DNA of 21,960 nucleotides, taken from the NCBI GenBank assembly GCA_017509065.1, contig JAFWQM010000081.1, positions 1 to 21,960 of the forward strand. Reading direction: 5' to 3'. This DNA comes from Clostridia bacterium (lineage in GTDB: Bacteria; Bacillota_A; Clostridia; Christensenellales; Aristaeellaceae). Both the position numbers and the translations under genes were made by a program. A model generated the notes under the pieces. The model had not been told where the DNA came from, made no database searches, and worked only from the letters and a program-made list of their open reading frames with translations. Of the stretch, positions 21,152 through 21,960 are shown in pieces; the first letter of the stretch is position 1; each line of letters starts with the position of its first letter.

Positions 21152-21960
21152 ATGAAAAAGATTGTATGGCCGCTGCTGCTGGCCGCTGTCCTTTTTGCGG
21201 CCGGAACGACGGGCGCGCTGGCCGAAACCGAAGAAGCCGTCCGTACAACGGGCGCCAAATGGCCGTACATCGTCGGCGGCATCGCGGCGATCGTCATCGG
21301 CATCTGTCTTTCCATTGGCATGGCCGGAACCCATTCGCGTAATGAGGTACTGGTCACCCCCACCTTCATTCCGATCCCCATGCCGCTGATCCCCGCCGTT
21401 CTCGGCATTGTCATCGGGATCGCCGCGTTTATCCAGACGCCTGCGGACCTGTATGTTCTGGGCGGCGTGCAGTACCGCCTGTACGAAAAAAGCGCGACGG
21501 CTGTCGGACTCGTGAAAGACGCCGAGCCTCCGGAAACCCTGACGCTGCCTGACGAAGTGGACGGCTTGCCCCTGACGGACATCCGGCAGAACGCTTTTTC
21601 CGGAACGTCCATCCGGGAGCTGGTACTGCCCGTCTCTTTGCAGACGATTAATCAGGGGGCTTTCCGGAATTGTACGGCGCTGGAAAGCGTGACTTTTGCC
21701 GGCGAAAACAAGAAGCTCTCCATCGGAAACGAAGCGTTCCGGGGCTGCGCAGCCCTCAAGGCCATCCATCTTCCCGAAAGCGTGAAAGAGTTGGGACAAA
21801 GCGTCTTCCGGGACTGCGTGGCGCTGGAGGAAATCGGATTCTCCGGAAAAGAAATCCGAAGTGCCTGCTTCCAGGGCTGCTCCTCGCTGAAATCCGTATC
21901 CATGCGGCTGAAAAGTGTGCCGGACAGCGCTTTCCGGGGCTGCTCCTCGCTGATCGTCGC
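21152..21960 (+). CDS. Secreted/membrane BspA-type leucine-rich-repeat protein, truncated by the window edge
   Basis: 269 codons are visible and the frame runs off the end. Residues 1-24 form a signal peptide (MKKIVWPLLLAAVLFAAG..., ending ALA). Two hydrophobic segments follow, at about 37-59 (WPYIVGGIAAIVIGICLSIG) and about 71-95 (IPIPMPLIPAVLGIVIGIAA), then from about residue 128 BspA/LRR_5-type repeats: LTLPDEVDGLPLTDI, IRELVLPVSLQTINQGAFRNC, LESVTFAGE, LKAIHLPESVKELGQSVFRDC, and SAFRGCSSL. Such surface proteins often bind host or polymer ligands in gut Bacteroidota and Clostridia. Placing two membrane segments before the repeats is less common than a plain secreted form. The ATG at 21152 has AAGGAG (21137-21142) 9 nt upstream. 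The C-terminus and any anchor are outside the window. Confidence 0.85.
   Translation, partial: MKKIVWPLLLAAVLFAAGTTGALAETEEAVRTTGAKWPYIVGGIAAIVIGICLSIGMAGTHSRNEVLVTPTFIPIPMPLIPAVLGIVIGIAAFIQTPADLYVLGGVQYRLYEKSATAVGLVKDAEPPETLTLPDEVDGLPLTDIRQNAFSGTSIRELVLPVSLQTINQGAFRNCTALESVTFAGENKKLSIGNEAFRGCAALKAIHLPESVKELGQSVFRDCVALEEIGFSGKEIRSACFQGCSSLKSVSMRLKSVPDSAFRGCSSLIV

Overview
The window looks like a chromosomal segment of an uncultured, moderately GC-rich Clostridia-type Bacillota, probably a gut or rumen anaerobe. This rests on the conserved order polA-coaE-lytic transglycosylase, AGGAGG-type ribosome binding sites, TTG starts, SigA-like promoters (TTGACA/TATAAT with 17-18 bp spacers), and a family set of DUF1836, DegV, short DtxR, PrsW, BspA-type leucine-rich repeats and SH3/peptidoglycan-binding proteins. 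I cannot name the species.

Layout. 1-270: a terminator-like palindrome, a small structured stretch and the polA promoter. 271-5841 (+): polA, coaE, a membrane-anchored lytic transglycosylase and an orphan family-5 solute-binding protein, closed by a strong bidirectional terminator. 5905-8183 (-): a diguanylate cyclase followed by a MATE exporter. 8556-8927 (+): a short DtxR-family regulator with a near-consensus promoter, convergent across a shared terminator with a minus-strand pair (8984-10926), a DegV lipid-binding protein and a family-2 glycosyltransferase. 11042-11579: a 530-bp hairpin-dense element with terminal inverted repeats and a possible 4-bp target duplication, sitting between divergent promoters. 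11649-13129 (+): a DUF1836 protein and a metallophosphoesterase. 13077-16003 (-): a GH13 alpha-amylase/neopullulanase-type enzyme and a metallo-beta-lactamase-fold hydrolase; the hydrolase overlaps the phosphoesterase gene tail to tail. 16271-18619 (+): a secreted wall protein with three peptidoglycan-binding and four SH3 domains and an unusual C-terminal domain. 18754-19464 (+): a PrsW-type membrane protease. 19783-20976 (+): a fucose/arabinose-isomerase-like protein. 20992-21114: a probable fragment of an Est1E-like esterase. 21152-end (+): a secreted or membrane leucine-rich-repeat protein cut by the window edge.

The genes do not form one pathway. Recurring themes are DNA replication/CoA synthesis, cell wall (transglycosylase, wall-binding protein, surface LRR protein), carbohydrate use (GH13, isomerase, solute-binding protein) and signalling (c-di-GMP, PrsW, DtxR). 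I found no rRNA, tRNA, CRISPR array or autonomous transposase. The observations most worth following are the MITE-like element at 11042-11579, a divergent L,D-transpeptidase-like His/Cys signature in the wall protein, heptameric tandem repeats inserted at the front of the solute-binding-protein gene, and several gene remnants between genes.
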